Of a stretch of 47,296 nucleotides of DNA, positions 1 to 11,180 are shown piece by piece. Location of the stretch: positions 1 to 47,296 of the forward strand of contig JAFJTR010000137.1 in the NCBI GenBank assembly GCA_022559985.1. Reading direction: 5' to 3'. The DNA is from Parastagonospora avenae f. sp. tritici 18332-5 (lineage: Eukaryota; Ascomycota; Dothideomycetes; Pleosporales; Phaeosphaeriaceae). How positions within the stretch are numbered: the stretch's first letter is position 1; each line of letters starts with the position of its first letter. The notes under the pieces were generated by a model. It was given only the letters and a program-made list of their open reading frames with translations, was not told the DNA's origin and made no database searches. Position numbers and translations under genes: made by a program.

Positions 1-1014
1 GTGTCGCTACCCGCGCGCGCTTTGTTGGGCGAATTTCTGGCGTTGCAAAGTCAAGCTGAGCTTGCCTGACCTTTTCAGTAAGTTTGATCGTGCGCTTAGA
101 GTGCGTCATGGCAGCGTTAGGGGACAAATAGAGGAAATATTGTAGGTTGCTCGCATCTACAGACGCGCTTACTAGTACCTGTAGGCGTTAAAACTGCTTC
201 CTACGAAAAGACGCTTACAAATCAAATTATAACACGAAAAGTTTTGAACTTTAAAAGATCCTTAGGCAGATATTAAGCCCTATTAAGCACTTTACAACTT
301 TAGGACTATTAGGCCTTTCAGGCTGTTTAATTAGGCCTTCACTCTTAGCTTAAACGGCCTGCAAATTTTAGGTGGTCCGGCTTGAATTGAACGGACTGAT
401 CACGTGTCAGGCCGATCAATCCGTTAACGGGAAACGGACGGATTGTTGACATGTCTGCTGGCAGCGTCCACGGTCTGATAAGCCACGGTAGCATCGCGGC
501 CGCCGTCGCTACCTTGACCCCAAGCGCGCACATCCACACAACCATGTAGTTTTTGCAGCAGCAATCGAGGCACCAATTACAATGGTTGCAAGGGGGCAGG
601 GTAGAATAGGTAGTGTTAGAGAGATGCTTGTGGAGTGGGGTGGAACAAGACCAGCTGCCGCTCAGCCTTGTGGTCTAACTAGCCCCATCAGCGGGGCACA
701 GCCGCGAGCGCTGGCTGAAGTGCCGTCAGGTGGGGATTCGAATGTGACGAGCCGCACCACTGACAACAACGAATCTGCCTTTGTGGTTGTGGTTGGGATG
801 GAATTCAGCATTGCTTCCCAGAAACATGTTATTTGGCAGACATGTGTCACGATCGGTGGTACACTAGGACCGAATGACCAGGGCCGCTCTCGCGCTAGCT
901 AAGGCAACGCAAGCGGATAAACCTCGGGTCATCATCCAAGAACACCAACCGAACGGAACAGAGCCACACCTATATGCTCTTCTTGCTCTCCTGCTATCCT
1001 GAGTACAGAGGGAG

Positions 1015-1049
1015 CAGAGAGAGCACCGTCGATTCCACTGCTCTCTCTG
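1015..1049. repeat. inverted repeat (hairpin) in low-complexity GAGA tract
   Basis: CAGAGAGAGCA at 1015-1025 is matched by its exact reverse complement TGCTCTCTCTG at 1039-1049, leaving a 13-base loop. It sits in a GAGA/CTCT-rich stretch (about 975-1080) with further copies of GAGCACAGAGAGCAC-type words, so it may be simple-sequence drift rather than a functional structure. Confidence 0.5.
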
Positions 1050-1406
1050 TTCTCACAGAGCACAGAGAGCACGGAGCACACATAGCAGTATATAGATTAC
1101 AGCAATGAACGCTTATCGTTCACTGTCTTCAACTTCGTACTTCAGGTCACCTAATACATTGTACTCTTTACAGAAGCACCCTCTTACTGTCTTCGTACGC
1201 CCCACCTCCGTATCCAGTGCCAACATCTCTCATCCGCAAAAACCAACTTGAGCCCTTCGAGCCAGCTTCCCTCTGCTTAGCTACTTGATAGGTTTTAACA
1301 CTGCGAGGACCTCGCAAAACCCTAGTCTTCGCGTGCACGGCCTACCCTAACGAACACCATATGTCACGAGAGGCAACGAGCAGGAACGTCAGAGCTTGCG
1401 GGGCAC

Positions 1407-1565
1407 AGTCCGCAACAAACAAATCAAATATGCCTCTTATAAAGACCCACTTACCTATCTAGGTAGGATCTAAACCTCTACGGGTAACTACTAGGCCTAA
1501 ACAGGTAATCAATCAAATCAAACATGGCCTCTCTGGACCCACTTAATTGATTGTTGCGGAGTCTG
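1407..1565. repeat. diverged direct and inverted repeats, likely transposon relic
   Basis: A block beginning AATCAAATATGCCTCTTATA (1422-1452, ending GACCCACTTA) recurs about 90 bases on, starting AATCAAACATGGCCTCTC (1515-1545, same ending). The pair is bracketed by AGTCCGCAACAA (1408-1419) and its approximate reverse complement TTGTTGCGGAGTC (1552-1564). No coding capacity remains. The pattern suggests a degraded terminal repeat or small non-autonomous element. Confidence 0.35.
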
Positions 1566-2226
1566 TTGCGGGGAAGCTTGATTGGTATACTACGTGCAGC
1601 TCCCAGGTGTAATACAAGACGTTGTGTGCAGAACAGAGCAGATACGAGAGCGGAAAGATATACAAACAGGGGGAAGGCTTGAGCGCAGAGGCTAAGCCTA
1701 TTATAGCGGGCGACGAGCATTAATGCTAAGCCCGGCCCTAATAGGGCATTAGGCAACGTATAGGGGCAGAGCAGCACTGTAGAGGACTGTCGAGGACCGT
1801 CGAGCTCGGTTGAGTACGGTAGTATGGGGTGTTAAGGTACGTTACTGTCGCAGTGAGTGCAAGCAGTGCGCAGGGAATTGAGGATTGAACTGAGTTGTTA
1901 TTGTATGTAGCTATGAGCAATATATATAGTAAATCAGAGATTGTGTGTTCTGCGCAGTAAACAGAGAGGTTGGGGACTGTGTGGTACAGCAGTGGAGACA
2001 TGAAGCTGTTGCTACGTGGTACAAGGAAAAGGAAGTACTCCAGAACCACGACAGGAAGGGAGTAGTAGAGTGGGAGGAAGATCGCATAGGCAAGATTCCA
2101 AGGCAGACAATTTACATAGTATAAGGAGACGTAGATCGTCGCCATAACCTAAAGTCATAGATTTCTAAGCGCGTAAATCCGAAGTGAAGTGGAAGTAGAG
2201 AACACCGAATTTCGGCCGCTCCGACT

Positions 2227-2257
2227 GATAAGACCACTGAAGGATCTAATCTGATCA
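2227..2257. promoter_or_regulatory. possible GATA-factor (SreA-type) sites upstream of siderophore transporter
   Basis: ACTGATAAG (GATAAG at 2227-2232) and ATCTGATCA (about 2248-2256) lie about 380-405 bases upstream of the transporter start. Fungal siderophore genes are commonly repressed in iron excess by SreA-type GATA factors that favour ATCWGATAA; the second site differs from that by one base. Role inferred from gene type and motif only. Confidence 0.3.
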
Positions 2258-2632
2258 AATTTTCCACGCTAGTACCATTTACGAACATCACGACTCCACA
2301 CACCCTTTCACGTGCGCCCTTTCAATTGGACGTACCAGCTAACGTCGTATAAGGCCAAGCACTTGAGCTCATTGCCGTTGCATTTTCATGCATGCAACAT
2401 GGCGTGACGGGATATCTGCAACCCCCCCAATGGCCTGACCCCGGTACCATGCAACTCTGTTGAGGGTGGATAATGGAACGGACCTCGGGAGCAAAGAATC
2501 GATTGGGAAGGTATGAGCAAGGTACGAAGCCTTACAAAGGTTCATATGTTCCTTCGGCGTCGGATGGTTCGTTCCACCTCAGTCGTTCTCTTTTGATTCA
2601 GCGAATATCGCGGCACTCTTGAGTCGTTCATC

Positions 2633-4503
2633 ATGGGCTTCTTCAATCTTTCAAAGAGCAAGACAAATGAAGAGATCACACCTGTCGGATCCGAGACGCC
2701 TGCCGCCATTGATTCTGAGAAGGGCATCAGGTCTCAGACAGCATCGGAGAAGAGTCGCGACGATGAAAGTCTCTCAAGCAACGCGCAAGCTGGCGTCAAG
2801 GCTGTTGAAGCTGCCACTTCCGTCTGGACAAAGTACCATCTTATCGGTGCCTATCTTATGTGATAATACCTTCTAGCTCTCACACTATCTCATTAATGCT
2901 AACAGCTTCCAGCATCTGGTGGATCTACTTCGTCACCGCACTCCAGGAAGTCGTCGTCCGCGCCATGAACCCATACGTGACCAGCGCCTTCCGCTTGCAC
3001 TCGCTCACTGCTGCGACTGGCATTATGTCTTCCATCATCGGCGGCTTGAGCAAGATTCCTCTGGCAAAACTGTTAGACATGTGGGGCCGACCTCAAGGCC
3101 TGTTGCTGTCGCTTTTCGTGTGGATGATGGGATACATCATGATGGCATCGTGTCGGAACGTCGAGACATATGCTGCAGCTCAGGTCTTTTCATCAACTGG
3201 GTACGCCGCACGAGCCTCAAGTGGAGAGACATTCTGACAAAACATCAGATCCCAAGCCGTCTCATACATCCTCACAGTCTTTATTGCCGATACCTCGACC
3301 CTCAAGAATCGAGCCCTTATGCTCTCCTTCGCTACTTCTCCCTACGTCATTACGACCTGGGTCGGAGGCCCCGTTGCGCAATCCGTCCTCGCCGGACCAG
3401 GCTGGCGCTGGGCCTTTGGTATTTTCACCATCGTGATTCCCATCGTCGTGATTCCCCTTGCCATTCTTGTTTTATACAACGACCGCAAAGCGCGCAAACA
3501 AGGCCTGCTTGAGACGCGCAATATCGAATGGAGTATTCCAGCCATCAAGGAATTCTGCGTTGACATCGACCTCATCGGTATCCTGATGCTCGTCTCAGGC
3601 ATGGCTCTCTTCCTCCTTCCCCTCGCCTTGTGGTCCTACCAGGCCAAGAAATGGGAGTCACCTATGATCATCGGCATGATCGTCGCCGGCTTCATTCTAC
3701 TTGTCGCTTTCCCAGTCTGGGAGAAGTTCTTTGCCCCGGTCACATTCATCCCTTACAAGCTCCTCCTCGACCGCACCGTATTCTTCGCAGGCATCATGTT
3801 CGTATTCAATTACTTCAACATTGCCGTGTGGGGCTCGTACTTTGGCTCCATGCTGCAGGTTGTGTGGGGTCTCAATGTCAGGAACGCCAGTTACGTTACC
3901 AGCATCAACCGCGTTGTATCCTGCTTTTGGTGCCTGGCTGCTGTTGGGCCGGCGGTTAGGATCACGGGACGATTCAAGTGGCTCGCGGTGTACTTTGCTA
4001 TTCCGCTTGATATCATGGCAATTGGGTTGATGATTCACTTCCGTCAGCCGGGAACGAGCATTGGATACATCGTCATGACGCAAATCTTCACGTCTGCTGC
4101 TGGAGGTACGATTGTCATTGCGGGTGAAATGGCCATGATGGCGCCCTCGGATCATCAGCACATGGCCGTTATTATCGCTGTGCTCAATCTCTTTTGTTCG
4201 ATTGGCAGTGCGGTTGGAAGCACTGTTTCGGCTGCGATCTGGACCGGCACGTTCTACGACAATCTTGTCAAGTACGTCCCTGAGGGTGTGAATGTGAAGC
4301 CCATCTATGCGTCATTGCCGACGCAGCTCTCGTACAAGTGGGGATCACCAGAGAGGATGGGCATAGCGCAGGCTTACGCTGACTCACAGAGGCTGATGCT
4401 CATTACGAGTATCTGCATGGTGTCCTGCGCTCTTGTTGCGGCTGCGATGTGGCGCGACATTAACGTAAAGAACCTGAAGCAGGTCAAGGGTCGCGTTGTG
4501 TGA
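2633..4503 (+). CDS. siderophore-iron transporter, MFS (Sit1/MirB type)
   Basis: Imports ferric siderophore complexes across the plasma membrane (siderophore:H+ symporter family of the major facilitator superfamily). Three exons: 2633-2859, 2913-3200 and 3249-4503, giving 589 residues; both introns (53 and 48 bp) have GT..AG ends and keep frame. The first 70 or so residues are a polar cytosolic tail. The family block WWIYFVTALQ followed by IADTSTLKNRALM and SPYVITTWVGGP is present, with about 14 hydrophobic segments. The ATG lies in good context at the head of the polar tail. It converges on the FGAM synthase gene, 369 bp away. No siderophore synthetase is in the window, so it probably takes up siderophores made elsewhere in the genome or by other microbes. 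The substrate cannot be told from sequence. Confidence 0.92.
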
Positions 4504-4872
4504 GGTTGAGGCTGAGATAGCGACTTTGGCGCCATTTTTTTATCACGGAGCGCATGTAACGGAAGGACTGAGATAGCTGAGCGAAAGACGGGAAGATGAG
4601 AAGTGAAGGGTTTGCATGTACAATGGTGGGGTGGGATCGCTAAACGTTGTTGTTAATGTCAGAACGGAAGTCGCGATTGATCACCTAAAAATGCTACCCA
4701 GTCCATGGCCTGATGCGTAACGTGCCCACAATGTTCACACTATTTGGAGTCGCAACATTGCAAGGTGGACAAGTCTCAATCTTTCGAACAACTCATGTTG
4801 TTCCAATGTGCATGGTATACGTCAACACCAATCTATAAACGCCCATATCCCCAATGCAATGCAAATGCACAT
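4504..4872. other. convergent 3' intergenic region
   Basis: Holds the 3' ends of the siderophore transporter (+) and FGAM synthase (-). No gene or RNA signal seen. Confidence 0.7.
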
Positions 4873-7800
4873 CTATCCGACCCATTTTCTTGCGCTCTTG
4901 AACATCCTGCTCCACGGTCCAAGCTCGCCCCATTCCTCCATCGCGCCATGCGGAATGTAGCTCGCGACCTCCCTCACAATCGTGCGCTCGGGATGCGGCA
5001 TCATCGCCAACACCCGTCCGCTCGTGCTCCTCACGCCCGTGATACCCATCGGCGATCCGTTGGGGTTGTATGGGTATTGCTCGGTCTGCTTGCCGTAGTT
5101 GTCGACGTAACGGAAGCTGACAAGGTTCTCGTTGTACATGGTCTGCGGCGTCGATGACGATGTCGAAGATTTGGGGAAATATGCTTGACCTTCGCCGTGA
5201 GCAGTGACGATGGGGAGCTTGGAGCCATGCATCCCGTGTAAGAAGACGGAAGGCGATGTGTTGGGGCCCGTCGGGTCGATGACTTCAACCATGCAGACAC
5301 GAGCCTCGTACTGTTCGCTGATGTTGCGCTCGAAGCTTGGCCACAGCTCTGCGCCGGGGATGAGCTCTTTCAGCTTGCTCATGAACTGGCAACCGTTGCA
5401 CACGCCAAGTGCAAAGGTGTCGGGGCGCTCAAAGAATGTCTGGAATTCTTTGCGCGTGTTGGGGTGGAGCAGGACGGACTTCGCCCAGCCTTGACCGGCG
5501 CCAAGGACGTCGCCATACGAGAAGCCACCGCATGCTGCGAGACCGACAAAGCCGGCGAGCGAGACGCGATTCGAAATTATGTCTGTCATGTGAACATCGA
5601 TGGCGGAGAAGCCAGCTTGATGGAAGGCGAAAGCCATCTCGGCTTGACCGTTCACCCCTTCCTCTCTCAGAATAGCAACGCGAGGCTTAGACGTGAACGG
5701 GGAGGTGAGAGTCATCTTGAGGGGGAGGATGTTCTCTGTCGGCTTGTAGGTAAGGTTGTACGAGAGACCAGGGTCCTTGTCATCTAGTAGGCTCTCGTAC
5801 TCTGCGTCGGCGCAAGCTGGGTTATCTCGAAGCTTCTGCAGCCTGTAGGAAGTCTCCGCCCAACGTTGTTGCAGCTTTTGTCGGCTGTTGCGGTATACGA
5901 CCTTGGAGCCGACGGCGATGGATATCTCCTGCTTCGAGGCTTCGGGAACGCGACCAATTTTGCGGAGCATGCCAGGTGGCGGTCCACATGTGGCGAAGCA
6001 ACGGTTGAAGGCGACTTCGTCCTTCTTCCTCACCTGGAAGACCGCACCAAGCTCTTCGTTGAACAGTCCTTCGAGCACGTCCTTCGGCTCACTTGAGTTG
6101 GCGACGCCGTCAAGCATGATCTCCAAGCCACATCGACCGGCGAACATCATCTCAACAAGTGTAGTGAATAATCCACCATCTGACCTGTCGTGATACGCAA
6201 GCACAATGCTGGACTCGTGGAGCTGCTCGATGGCGTCGAAGTAGTCCTTGATGACATCCGCGTCATAAACATCAGGCGCTTCATCGCCGACCTGGCCAAA
6301 CGTTTGCGCGAGCGCGGAACCACCAAGGTTCTTCTTGCCCGCTGCCAGGTCGACAAACATGAGAATCGTCTCGCCAACGTCTTCCAGGCGCTCGAGCGCG
6401 GGCGTCCAGGTGCGGTCGATGCGATCGACAGGTGCGAATGCAGTGATGATGAGTGACATGGGCGCGGTCACCTCCTTCGCCTTGCCGTCGTCGGACCACT
6501 TCATCTTCATGCTCATGGAGTCCTTTCCGACAGGGATCGATATGCCGAGACGCGGGCACAAGTCCATACCGATCGCCTCGACGGCTTCGTAGAGCGCGGC
6601 ACCCTCACCGGGATGGCTGCTGGCGGACATCCAATTTGCCGACAGTCGTACCCGAGAAAGACGGTCGAACAAGCTGGCTGCGGCAATGTTCAAGAGTGAC
6701 TCAACGACGGCCATTCTGGCTGAGGCGGCCGGCGAGATCAATGCCAACGTAGGCTTCTCGCCCATTGCCATTGCTTCACCAGTCTTCACGCCAGCCAATA
6801 GTGATGTAGCTGTTACCGATACATCTGCTACTGGTGTCTGCCATGGGCCGACCATCTGGTCACGCACGGTCAGACCGCCGACTGTTCGGTCACCAATGGT
6901 GATAAGGAAGCTCTTTGAGCCAACGGATGGCAGAGTCATGACACGGTCAACGGCTTCAGCGACCAGGCCATCCTTGGGCGTGTCGGGGATGTACATGGAC
7001 AAGCTGCCGTCGAAAGCAGGTAGTCGCAGATTCCTGGTCTCCACGATGCGCGACATCTTTGGCGGCTTTCCGAAAAGTGTCGACATGGGAAGGTCGATTG
7101 GCTTTGGCGTCTCTGTGGAGTTGCCGTCCTTGAGAACCAGGCGCTGCTCATCCGTTGCCACACCCACGACAGAGTAGCCGCAGCGTTCGCGCTGACAGAT
7201 GCGCTTGAACAGATCAAGCTCACCGGGGCCGACTGCGAGCACATATCGTTCTTGTGCTTCACAGCACCAAATCTGCAGGGGGCTCATGCCTTTGTCGGCG
7301 TTGTCAACCTCACGCAAGTCGAAGATGGCTCCGAGGCCGGAGTCGTGCACAAGTTCCGGCAGCGCGTTCGACAGACCGCCTGCGCCGACATCGTGGATGA
7401 ACAGGATAGGGTTCTTGTCGCCCATGGAGCGACACGTATCGATGACCTCTTGGGCTCTTCTTTGAACTTCCGGGTTGCCTCTTTGCACACTGGCGAAGTC
7501 CAAGTCGACGTTGCCCTCGCCGGACTGCACACTCGAAGCTGCACCTCCACCAAGACCGATGAGCATGGCAGGTCCGCCAATGACGAGGAGATGCGATCCA
7601 GCGGGCACGATATCAGGATCCTTGAGCGCATGTTGCGGTCTGACAGTTCCTACACCACCTGCCAGCATGATGGGTTTATGGTAGCCGCGGATCTCTGTCT
7701 GCTTCTCGTTGGTGAAGACGCGCATCAGCATTGTGCGGAAGTAGCCGATGGTGCATGGGCGACCAAACTCGTTGTTGAACGAGGCACTGCCAATGGGCGC

Positions 7801-8991
7801 TTCCAGCATGATGTCCAGACTGCTGGCGATGTGCGAGGGCTTCCCGACGTCGCGCATCTCCCACGGGCGCTCGAAGCCCGGGACGAGCAGGTCGGAGACG
7901 GTAAAGCCTGCGAGACCCGCCTTGGGCTTAGAGCCACGGCCAACGGCGCCCTCGTCTCTGATCTCGCCACCCGATCCAGTGGCTGCACCAGGGAACGGCG
8001 ATACGGCCGTCGGGTGGTTGTGTGTCTCGACCTTGCACAGGATGTGGACCGTCTCCTTGGTGCCGCTCCACTCGCCCGTCAGGTTGCTGGGGGCCCAGAA
8101 GCTGGCCTCCTCGCCCTGCAGCACCGCCGCGTTGTCGCTGTATGCGCTGACCACGTGATCCGGGTGCTTCTGGTGCGTGTTCCGAATCATTCCGAACAGC
8201 GAGTGCGACTTGCGCATGCCGTCGATGGTGAAGTCGGCGTTGAACTGCTTGTGGCGGCAGTGCTCCGAATTGACCTGCGCAAACATGAACAGCTCCACGT
8301 CGACGGGCCCCCTCTTCAACTCGTTCTGGTAGGCCTCGACCAGGTACTCGATCTCCGACTTGTCCATGGCCAGGCCCAGCTCCCGGTTCGCGTGCTCGAG
8401 GGCGGCATGGGCGCTGTTGTACTCCTCAAACTTGATCGTCGTCGCCTGCGCGGGCTCGCCCTCACCAAAGATGTCCTCGAGGTTTGGAGCATTGCGGCTG
8501 ATGGTCTGCGTCATGCGGTCGTGCAGCTTATCGCGGTTGGGGATCTCATCGGCGGTGAGGGGCGTGTCGAAGGTGGCAGCGATGACCATGCCGCGCTCGA
8601 TGCGCTTCACGGCATGCTCGAGGGTGCAGGTGCGCGCAATCATCGACGCCAGCGAGCTCCATGGCGAAATGGTGCCGGCGCGCGGGCACACGTAGAACAG
8701 CGCCGTGTTGTCGTCGCGCGGGGTGTCGGCGCGGTTGAGGGCGTCGAGCAGCACCTGCGACAGGCGGTCCTGGGCGCTCGGGTACTCGCCATAGTGCAGA
8801 ATCTGCTGCAGCGTCTTAACCTCGTCCGCGCTCAGCTCCTTCAGCGGGTTCACAAAATGCACCCACAGCGAGCGCACTTCCCTTGCGCCAATGTCCTGCG
8901 CCAATCGCTGCAGCCGGAAGTCGGAATGGGCCGACGACCCAGGAAGGATGAGGTAAGCATCTCCGGTCGACGCCATGCTGGATGGCACCAA
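4873..8991 (-). CDS. ADE6: phosphoribosylformylglycinamidine synthase (FGAM synthase)
   Basis: Fourth step of de novo purine synthesis: converts FGAR, glutamine and ATP to FGAM in the cytosol. One uninterrupted frame of 1372 residues, the normal length for the large eukaryotic/gamma-proteobacterial PurL type. N-terminal PurS-like and linker regions are followed by the synthetase core with AQVNSEHCRHK, KVETHNHPTAVSPFPGAATG and GGEIRDEGA, then the C-terminal glutamine amidotransferase. There the nucleophile Cys1198 sits in LGVCNGCQF (bases 5400-5398) and the partner His1333 and Glu1335 in PHPER. A second methionine at residue 6 (MASTGDAYL) is as plausible a start as the first. All key residues are intact. 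The antisense strand carries a 584-codon open frame that is a GC-bias shadow. Symbol follows the yeast name. Confidence 0.97.
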   Translation of the reverse strand: MVPSSMASTGDAYLILPGSSAHSDFRLQRLAQDIGAREVRSLWVHFVNPLKELSADEVKTLQQILHYGEYPSAQDRLSQVLLDALNRADTPRDDNTALFYVCPRAGTISPWSSLASMIARTCTLEHAVKRIERGMVIAATFDTPLTADEIPNRDKLHDRMTQTISRNAPNLEDIFGEGEPAQATTIKFEEYNSAHAALEHANRELGLAMDKSEIEYLVEAYQNELKRGPVDVELFMFAQVNSEHCRHKQFNADFTIDGMRKSHSLFGMIRNTHQKHPDHVVSAYSDNAAVLQGEEASFWAPSNLTGEWSGTKETVHILCKVETHNHPTAVSPFPGAATGSGGEIRDEGAVGRGSKPKAGLAGFTVSDLLVPGFERPWEMRDVGKPSHIASSLDIMLEAPIGSASFNNEFGRPCTIGYFRTMLMRVFTNEKQTEIRGYHKPIMLAGGVGTVRPQHALKDPDIVPAGSHLLVIGGPAMLIGLGGGAASSVQSGEGNVDLDFASVQRGNPEVQRRAQEVIDTCRSMGDKNPILFIHDVGAGGLSNALPELVHDSGLGAIFDLREVDNADKGMSPLQIWCCEAQERYVLAVGPGELDLFKRICQRERCGYSVVGVATDEQRLVLKDGNSTETPKPIDLPMSTLFGKPPKMSRIVETRNLRLPAFDGSLSMYIPDTPKDGLVAEAVDRVMTLPSVGSKSFLITIGDRTVGGLTVRDQMVGPWQTPVADVSVTATSLLAGVKTGEAMAMGEKPTLALISPAASARMAVVESLLNIAAASLFDRLSRVRLSANWMSASSHPGEGAALYEAVEAIGMDLCPRLGISIPVGKDSMSMKMKWSDDGKAKEVTAPMSLIITAFAPVDRIDRTWTPALERLEDVGETILMFVDLAAGKKNLGGSALAQTFGQVGDEAPDVYDADVIKDYFDAIEQLHESSIVLAYHDRSDGGLFTTLVEMMFAGRCGLEIMLDGVANSSEPKDVLEGLFNEELGAVFQVRKKDEVAFNRCFATCGPPPGMLRKIGRVPEASKQEISIAVGSKVVYRNSRQKLQQRWAETSYRLQKLRDNPACADAEYESLLDDKDPGLSYNLTYKPTENILPLKMTLTSPFTSKPRVAILREEGVNGQAEMAFAFHQAGFSAIDVHMTDIISNRVSLAGFVGLAACGGFSYGDVLGAGQGWAKSVLLHPNTRKEFQTFFERPDTFALGVCNGCQFMSKLKELIPGAELWPSFERNISEQYEARVCMVEVIDPTGPNTSPSVFLHGMHGSKLPIVTAHGEGQAYFPKSSTSSSTPQTMYNENLVSFRYVDNYGKQTEQYPYNPNGSPMGITGVRSTSGRVLAMMPHPERTIVREVASYIPHGAMEEWGELGPWSRMFKSARKWVG

Positions 8992-9242
8992 TTGCTTGGA
9001 GGGTGAATGTGACGCTGTCCGAAGACAGAGAACCGGTGATACACGCGCTATGGCGGGGTGCTGCTTCCCAAAAATTTCAGCGGGGCAGCCGCCGTCATTA
9101 GCGTACTTTCGCGTCTGTCAGCCGTTATCGGGCTTTGTTCTCACAGCTTCACCATCATCTGGATAAGTTCCATTCGAAGACGATGATTACTCTTTCGTCT
9201 ATCCAATTATAATACACAGAATGCTCATCGGTCTGTTTCCTA

Positions 9243-11180
9243 TCACTCCTCAGTCTCCTTGCCAGCTTTCTCCTCATCTACCTTCTCCGCTCCACTCTTC
9301 CCCTTCTTGATGCTCTTCCACTCCACCCCCAATGCCCCGATCATCATCATGGCACTCAGCGCAGCGCCCAGAACAAATACTCTCGTGCAGGCGAAGCTGT
9401 ATGCATCTACCACAATCCCCAGCTGACCTGCAGCAACCACCTTCTTCAAGTCCGTCGCGCCCGTGTTAAGAATCATCTCCGGGTCCAAGCCACCAACACC
9501 AGACAGACGCTTCAACAATTGCGTGGAGAACAAGTTCTGACCGACAGGAACGAAGATTGCGCCACCGATTTGCTGCATGAAGAAGCTCATTGCTGTGCCC
9601 AGCGGGACATCTTCACGCGCAAGGACCGTCTGCGCAGCCAGCGAAGCACTCTGTGCGCCCGAGCCAATACCGAGACCATATATGACTTGATATCCGATCC
9701 ACTCTGCACGTCTTGAGCTCGGCGTGAGCGTTGACATCATGCCACTGCCTACTGCAGCCAGGACAGGCGCGATAAGCAGAGGAGGAACGTAGTAGCCGAT
9801 CTTCTGGACCAAAACACCCATAATAATACCCATGATGACGATAGCGATGACCATTGGAATAGTACGAATGCCGGCTTCCATCGCGCTCTGACCCTGCGCG
9901 GCTTGGAACCAGATGGCGAGATAGTACACCGCGCACATCATGCCGGCACTGGACATGAAAGTGAAGAAGAGACTGCAGCCGACACTGCGATTCAGGATCA
10001 CGCGGGTAGGTGCCATGGCGGTGTCGGGGAACTTGTACTCTACGAAGAGGAAGCCAAGGAACGTCAGCGAGAAGACCACGAGGAGGACAACGACCCGTGC
10101 GGAGGACCAGGCGTATTTCGTACCGCCCCACTGCAGAGCGAGAATTAGGCACACGATGCTGGGAACGAGGAATAGCAGGCCGAGCGGATCGAGACGTTTC
10201 GCCTTTTCGAGCAAAGTGAGCGACGCAGCTGCTTGCTTCTCCGGCGGTGATGGGGGCGAGTGCAAGAAGAAGAAGATGACCAGGAGCGTGAAGGCTCCGA
10301 TGGGTAGGTTGATGTAGAAGCACCTGCATGCCAGAATTAGTATGCATCCAACACTCCTATTCGAGGACCTTTTTACCAGCGCCACGTAAGTGATCTAGCC
10401 GCTCGTCAGTGTTTCATCTCATGAAGCCGCAGACCACAACTTACTTCGCATCCGTGAACAATCCCCCGATAATCGGCCCCAGCACTGAACTCACCCCAAA
10501 CGCCATACCAAAAAACGAAGTAAACACCGGCCTCTTATGCAGCGGCACAAGATTCACCACAATCATAATGGCACCAACATTGATTCCTACTCCAAATCAG
10601 TCTCATCTCCCTCTCACACACACACATTCGACTTACCAGCAGCTCCAATCCCAGCGACCGCCCGTCCCACAATAAACCCCGCGCTCGTCGGCGCAGCACC
10701 ACACACCGCACTACCCACCTCAAATACGCCCACACTACACATGAAGACGGTCTTGACGTCGTAGAAACGGTAAATAGGTCCGAAAAGGGGCATGAAGATA
10801 GCGCACGTGAGCATGTAGGCGCTGCCGTACCAGCCTATGTCCGCGATGCTGGTGAATGTGTTTGTGATGGAGGGGACGGCGGTGGCGATTATCATTCGGT
10901 CGAGCGCGATGAGGAAGAAGGAGAGGTAGATGCTGAGGAGGACGAGGTGGAAGGAGAGGGTGCGGGGGGTGGAGGCGGGTTCTATCGCGTTTGGAGAGGA
11001 TGGTTTGGCGGGTGAAAGTGGTGCTTCTAGAGTTGCAGAGTTTGATGCTCCGCGCGTGGCGTCCATTTCTTCTTGAAATTTGGTTGGAGAGATTGGTTTG
11101 ATGGATGAGGGCGGTGTTGTGTCCTGCAGGGTCACCGTGGATGTCTGGGGGCTGGTGGTTATCTCAGCTTGGGAGGACAT
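9243..11180 (-). CDS. DHA2-family MFS transporter (multidrug/toxin efflux type)
   Basis: Predicted plasma-membrane drug:H+ antiporter with 14 membrane spans. Four exons on the minus strand: 11180-10637, 10586-10445, 10394-10377 and 10323-9243, giving 594 residues. The third exon is only 18 bp, but it is needed to restore the family block TWRWCFYINLPIG, so I am fairly sure of it. The N-terminal 75 or so residues are a polar Ser/Thr/Pro tail. Membrane span one contains ALDRMIIATAVP, and motif C (GVSSVLGPIIGG) lies in exon 2, as expected of antiporters. A TATATATAA box sits at 11256-11248, about 70 bases before the start. It shares a 755 bp divergent promoter region with the Zn2Cys6 regulator, which may control it. 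Substrate unknown. Confidence 0.92.
10377..10394 (-). other. 18-bp micro-exon of the DHA2 transporter
   Basis: Bounded by an AG acceptor (10396-10395) and a GTAAAA donor (10376-10371). It supplies the codons for SLTWR and part of the following Trp, joining TDAK to WCFYINLP. Skipping it keeps frame but removes part of a conserved loop. Confidence 0.75.

Larger units (their letters stand above)
1..2632. other. gene-poor region with degraded repeat-like DNA
   Basis: I find no convincing protein-coding gene here; the open frames on both strands are short and low-complexity. Bases about 190-360 are rich in TA, TTAGG and AGGCC words and poor in CpA, as expected of old repeat DNA mutated by C-to-T change (RIP-like). 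Diverged direct and inverted repeats lie at 1407-1565 and a hairpin at 1015-1049. The last 450 bases, rising in GC, are probably the promoter of the siderophore transporter. Confidence 0.5.

Noticed and set aside
700..760. tRNA-like GGGGATTCGAA word near 730
   Set aside because: Flanking bases do not pair as a T-arm and no acceptor, D or anticodon arms can be folded.
1738..2145. 135-codon minus-strand frame, hydrophobic and Tyr/Leu-rich
   Set aside because: Composition reflects low-complexity AT-rich DNA. There are no promoter or splice signals and no family, and the region looks like repeat debris.
7252..9006. 584-codon plus-strand open frame opposite FGAM synthase
   Set aside because: It is fully antisense to a highly conserved enzyme, starts at a non-ATG codon, is Arg/Val/Leu-rich and has no family features. 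Long shadow frames arise from the GC bias of the sense codons.
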